From NCBI RefSeq assembly GCF_016650815.1, contig NZ_JAEKEZ010000029.1, forward strand, positions 248,001 through 312,000: a stretch of 64,000 nt of DNA, given 5' to 3'. Made by a program: the position numbers and the translations under genes. This DNA comes from Pseudomonas sp. TH31 (GTDB taxonomy: Bacteria; Pseudomonadota; Gammaproteobacteria; Pseudomonadales; Pseudomonadaceae). The notes below the pieces were generated by a model. That model searched no databases and was not told the DNA's origin. It saw only the letters and a program-made list of their open reading frames with translations. Shown here piece by piece: positions 61,241 to 64,000 of this stretch (position 1 is the first letter of the stretch; each line of letters opens with the position of its first letter).

Positions 61241-61697
61241 CCCCTCGCCTGTCGCGGATTACCGTGTGGTGATCAAGCAATTGAAAGTCAACACCATCGG
61301 TGGCGTGGTTCAGCCGGGCAGCGACATGGTGGAAATCGTGCCGTTGGAAGACAACCTGCTGATCGAAGCCAAGGTTCGGCCGCAGGACGTGGCGTTCCTG
61401 CACCCGGGCCAGAAAGCCATGGTCAAGTTCAGTGCCTGTGACTACACAATTTATGGCGGGCTGAGCGCCAAGCTGGAGCTGATCGGGGCAGACACCATCA
61501 CTGATGACAAGGGCAACAGCTTCTACCTGATTCAGGTCAGGACCGATAAGAACCACTTGGGCGGGGACGTCAAACCGTTGCCGATCATTCCGGGGATGGT
61601 GGCGACGGTGGACATTATTACCGGGGAGAAAAGCGTGCTGGATTACCTGCTTAAACCGGTGCTGAAGGCGCGGACCGAGGCGATGCGCGAGAGATAA
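61241..61697 (+). pseudogene. lapC: LapC-type (HlyD family) membrane fusion protein, C-terminal remnant
   Basis: About 145 residues remain: IKQLKVNTIGGVVQPGSDMVEIVP, then EAKVRPQDVAFLHPGQKAMVKFSACDYTIYGGL and LPIIPGMVATVDIITGEKSVLDYLLKPVLKARTEAMRER, the standard end of HlyD/LapC adaptor proteins. The N-terminal membrane anchor and coiled coil are missing, and no start codon with ribosome site is visible. The exact junction with the lapA remnant lies near 61236-61255. LapC bridges the LapB ATPase and outer-membrane LapE; neither gene is present. Confidence 0.8.
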
Positions 61698-61769
61698 GAT
61701 CAAAGATCGCAGCCTTCGGCAGCTCCTACCGAGATCGGTGTAGGAGCTGCCGAAGGCTGCGATCTTTTC
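61698..61769. repeat. REPIN after the lapC remnant
   Basis: GATCAAAGATCGCAGCCTTCGGCAGCTCCTAC and GTAGGAGCTGCCGAAGGCTGCGATCTTTTC, about 72 bases, fill the space between converging genes. Confidence 0.86.
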
Positions 61770-61773
61770 GCTT

Positions 61774-62367
61774 TTAACCGCCATGATTCTTTTGGTACGT
61801 CTCCTCCCCCATCGCCGCAATCTGCCCTTCGATCAACGCCTCAAACGGCTTCAACAACGCCTCGAACTTCGTCGGCGCTTCCAGCGTCTGTAACGCCTGC
61901 ACAATCGCCTCCACCGTCGACAACGCCCCCGGCCCCGGTGCTTTGCGCAACCGATACCGCGACACGCCGCCATCCACCAAAGTCACTCTCGGCAACGCTG
62001 CCAACAGCGGGTTGAGGTGCAGCATCTTGCGCGCCTTGCGCCAGGTGCCGTCCGGCACAACCAACAACAGCGGCTGATCATTTTCGGCATAACCCTGCAA
62101 CAGCTGCGCCTCTTCGCCAGGAAACAACAACCGCGCCTGATACCCCGGCTGATTCAGCAACGCCGGTAAATCCTCGAATACTTCGCCCACGATCAACTCG
62201 GAGTTCTTCAGCCCCAACGCCGCCAAACGCGCGGTGTTCAGCGCATGGTTCACTTCGCTGGGATGCTGCAACAGCAGCACTCGGGTACGGCTGTCGAGGC
62301 TCGGGATCAGCGGACACAGGCAATGGGTTTGTGGGCGCAGGCAGCGCGGGCATTGGATTCTGGACAT
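61774..62367 (-). CDS. tapT: DTW-domain tRNA-uridine aminocarboxypropyltransferase
   Basis: The 197-residue protein has the family's N-terminal cysteines (CPRCLRPQTHCLC), VLLLQHPSEVNHALNTARLA and the VPDGTWRKARKML motif (the DTW site), then VSRYRLRKAPGPGALSTVEAI. Relatives place an aminocarboxypropyl group on tRNA uridine 47 from SAM. The symbol follows the E. coli enzyme. It follows gbuR on the minus strand after 12 bases. Confidence 0.9.
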   Translation of the reverse strand: MSRIQCPRCLRPQTHCLCPLIPSLDSRTRVLLLQHPSEVNHALNTARLAALGLKNSELIVGEVFEDLPALLNQPGYQARLLFPGEEAQLLQGYAENDQPLLLVVPDGTWRKARKMLHLNPLLAALPRVTLVDGGVSRYRLRKAPGPGALSTVEAIVQALQTLEAPTKFEALLKPFEALIEGQIAAMGEETYQKNHGG

Positions 62368-62379
62368 GCTTCTTTTCCT

Positions 62380-63276
62380 TCAAGCAGCCTGGTTGAGCTG
62401 TGCTTTAAGCAAATCGCGGAAGGTCTGGATCAACGGTTCACGACTGCGGCCACGGCGCACGATCATCGAGAACGGCGCCTGATAACCGAACGTCGCCGGC
62501 AGCAACACCCGCAGATCACCCTTGTCGGCCCAAGCCTGGGCGTAGTGCTCCGGCAGGTAGCCGATGTAGGCGCCGGACAACACCAGAATCAGCTGGGCCT
62601 CCATACTTTCCACGGTGGCGGCGCTGTGTTTGAAACCGTGGCGCGCCAGTTCCGCCTGGCTCCAGTAACCGCGACCGACCATGCGCTGCTGGGTGATGAC
62701 TTGTTCGGGAATCCGCCGTTCGGTGAACAGCGGATGGCGGCTGCTGCAGTACAGCCAGTGCTGTTCGCGGTACAGCGGCATGTAGACCAGACCGCTCATG
62801 CGCGTGGAGAACGCGCCGATGGCCAGGTCGAGGCGGTTGTCCTGCACCCCGAGTTGCAGTTCGTAAGGGCTCATGACCGACAGGTGCAAATGCACGGCCG
62901 GGTGTTCCTGACTATAGGCGCCGATGGCTTCGGCGAAGGGTAAGGCCTTGTCGCTGACGGTGGAGTCGATGACGCCGAGATTCAGGGTGCCGCGCAGTTC
63001 GCCCTTTAGCGCTGCCGCGTATTGTTCGAAGCCTTCGAGTTCGCCCAACAGGCGCAGGGTTTCCTGGTGGAACAACTCGCCCTTGCTGGTCAGGCTGAAC
63101 CCGCCACGGCCACGATGGCACAGCACCAGGCCGAGCGCCGCTTCGAGCTGGCTCATGTAAGTGCTGATCGCCGAAGTCGAGAGGTTGAGCTCTTGCTGGG
63201 CGTTGGCGAACCCCTGATGGCGGACCACGCTGACGAAGATGCGCAACAGTTTCAGGTCGGGTAAAGCGTTGGCCAT
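62380..63276 (-). CDS. gbuR: LysR-family regulator of guanidinobutyrate use
   Basis: The 298-residue LysR protein has a helix-turn-helix at 5-60 (LKLLRIFVSVVRHQGFANAQQELNLSTSAISTYMSQLEAALG) and a periplasmic-binding-type sensor domain. It is divergent from a guanidinobutyrase gene with the same arrangement as gbuR-gbuA in P. aeruginosa, where the regulator activates gbuA with 4-guanidinobutyrate. The assignment rests on this context. The 358-base divergent gap also holds a REPIN. Confidence 0.82.
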   Translation of the reverse strand: MANALPDLKLLRIFVSVVRHQGFANAQQELNLSTSAISTYMSQLEAALGLVLCHRGRGGFSLTSKGELFHQETLRLLGELEGFEQYAAALKGELRGTLNLGVIDSTVSDKALPFAEAIGAYSQEHPAVHLHLSVMSPYELQLGVQDNRLDLAIGAFSTRMSGLVYMPLYREQHWLYCSSRHPLFTERRIPEQVITQQRMVGRGYWSQAELARHGFKHSAATVESMEAQLILVLSGAYIGYLPEHYAQAWADKGDLRVLLPATFGYQAPFSMIVRRGRSREPLIQTFRDLLKAQLNQAA

Positions 63277-63322
63277 GGAGGCACTCCAATCACCGGTCGG
63301 GTTTCAGCTGAATCGTGGGCTG

Positions 63323-63426
63323 CCCTGTAGGAGCTGCCGAAGGCTGCGATCTTTTGATCTTTGCCGGTTTCATGGCCGAAAAAAATCAAGATCAAAAGAT
63401 CGCAGCCTTCGGCAGCTCCTACAGGG
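63323..63426. repeat. REPIN in the gbuR-gbuA gap
   Basis: CCCTGTAGGAGCTGCCGAAGGCTGCGATCTTTTGATC and its inverted copy ending GGCAGCTCCTACAGGG, about 104 bases with arms matching over about 37. It lies nearer gbuR. The gap between 63427 and 63634 should contain the gbuA promoter; TTAG-TTTAGAAAAATCTGAACTAA (63489-63512) is a candidate LysR-type dyad. Confidence 0.87.
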
Positions 63427-63634
63427 TTCACGGGTCGTCCTGGTAGCGACGGGGTCATGCGCTGAAGTCTATCGCCGTCATCACCATTAGTTTAGAAAAA
63501 TCTGAACTAAGTATTTGCCCGTAGCGATTCTTCCCCGCCACTGCATTTCGCAGAATCGGCGTCACAAGGTTCGCCCGTATCTCCCCGACCGGTGCAACCG
63601 ACATAAATAAAACAACGACGATGAGGCCTTACCC

Positions 63635-64000
63635 GTGGACAAGATTCTTCACCAACCACTGGGCGGCAATGAAATGCCGCGCTTCGGCGGCATCGCCACC
63701 ATGATGCGACTCCCCCATTTGCCTACCGCTGCCGGCCTGGACGCTGCCTTCATTGGCGTGCCGCTGGACATCGGCACCTCGCTGCGCCCTGGCACCCGTT
63801 TCGGCCCCCGCGAAATCCGCGCGGAGTCGGTGATGATCCGCCCGTACAACATGGCCACCGGCGCTGCACCATTCGATTCCCTGTCGGTCGCCGACATCGG
63901 TGACGTGGCGATCAACACGTTCAACCTGCTGGACGCCGTTCGAATCATCGAAGAGTCCTATCACAGCATCCTCGAACACGATGTGATCCCGCTGACCCTG
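63635..64000 (+). CDS. gbuA: Guanidinobutyrase, 5' part
   Basis: The first 122 residues are present before the edge. They read DKILHQPLGGNEMPRFGGIA, FIGVPLDIGTSLRPGTRFGP, IRAESVMIRPYNMATGAAPF and VADIGDVAINTFNLLDAV, the N-terminal part of the ureohydrolase fold, nearly identical in pattern to GbuA of P. aeruginosa and distinct from agmatinase SpeB2. It hydrolyses 4-guanidinobutyrate to GABA and urea using manganese. The start is GTG at 63635 with GAGG nine bases upstream. The metal ligands lie beyond the window. Confidence 0.9.
   Translation, partial: MDKILHQPLGGNEMPRFGGIATMMRLPHLPTAAGLDAAFIGVPLDIGTSLRPGTRFGPREIRAESVMIRPYNMATGAAPFDSLSVADIGDVAINTFNLLDAVRIIEESYHSILEHDVIPLTL

Noticed and set aside
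1..64000. tRNA, rRNA, prophage, integrase or insertion-sequence genes
   Set aside because: None was recognised on either strand by eye; short or unusual RNAs could still be missed.

Overview
The window reads as chromosome of a fluorescent-group Pseudomonas (P. fluorescens/koreensis-like). The evidence is protein relationships (phhRABC, gbuR-gbuA, Lap-type c-di-GMP effector, PlpD, pseudomonad flagellar gene order), high GC, and about 18 REP doublets (REPINs) of the three kinds common in this group. Nearly all genes are core or soft-core.

Layout. (1) 1-12.1 kb, minus strand: a surface-sugar island next to the flagellar cluster. It has a CDP-glucose entry pathway (rfbF, rfbG), an RfbC-like epimerase, a NovU/TylC3-type C-methyltransferase, a DegT aminotransferase, a left-handed beta-helix acyltransferase, a CmcI-like O-methyltransferase, a glycosyltransferase cut by the window edge and a 1198-residue three-part glycosyltransferase. 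Its position beside flgL makes flagellin glycosylation the likeliest role. (2) 12.2-20.7 kb, minus: flgFGHIJKL behind a -24/-12 (RpoN) promoter and ending in a terminator; flgI is frameshifted. (3) 21.1-25.5 kb: phhR and phhABC (phenylalanine to tyrosine and onward). (4) 25.8-29.5 kb: small proteins, an MFS transporter, arfB, and an AroP-type permease with a long leader that contains a Trp-containing mini-ORF. (5) 30.4-31.6 kb: a two-gene cassette, a 45-aa acidic peptide plus an M29-like metallopeptidase, preceded by AT-rich DNA; this is the least explained item here. (6) 31.8-37.9 kb: rluB, DUF1289, scpB, scpA, yciO, rnm, then yciB and a YciI-like gene. (7) 38.1-43.8 kb: a Cpx-like envelope-stress set (cpxR, LTXXQ protein, cpxA), a nitroreductase and trkH. 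(8) 43.7-49.0 kb: two AraC regulators, DUF962, HD and LpxH-like phosphatase genes, a frameshifted EamA transporter and a SelW-like protein. (9) 49.1-57.4 kb: plpD (frameshifted), a FimV-like gene, a MarR gene, recQ (two frameshifts), a YecA-like gene and DUF454. (10) 57.7-61.7 kb: lapD, followed by only the 3' ends of a LapA-type adhesin and a LapC-type secretion protein, facing away from each other across a deletion-like junction. (11) 61.8-64 kb: a DTW tRNA enzyme and the divergent gbuR/gbuA pair (gbuA cut by the edge).

Quality caution: seven apparent single-base deletions hit otherwise normal genes (flgI, EamA, plpD, recQ twice, lapA twice). Three of them turn an expected CCCGGG into CCCGG. 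All are better explained by residual sequencing error than by gene decay until re-read. No tRNA, rRNA, CRISPR array, prophage or insertion-sequence transposase was seen.
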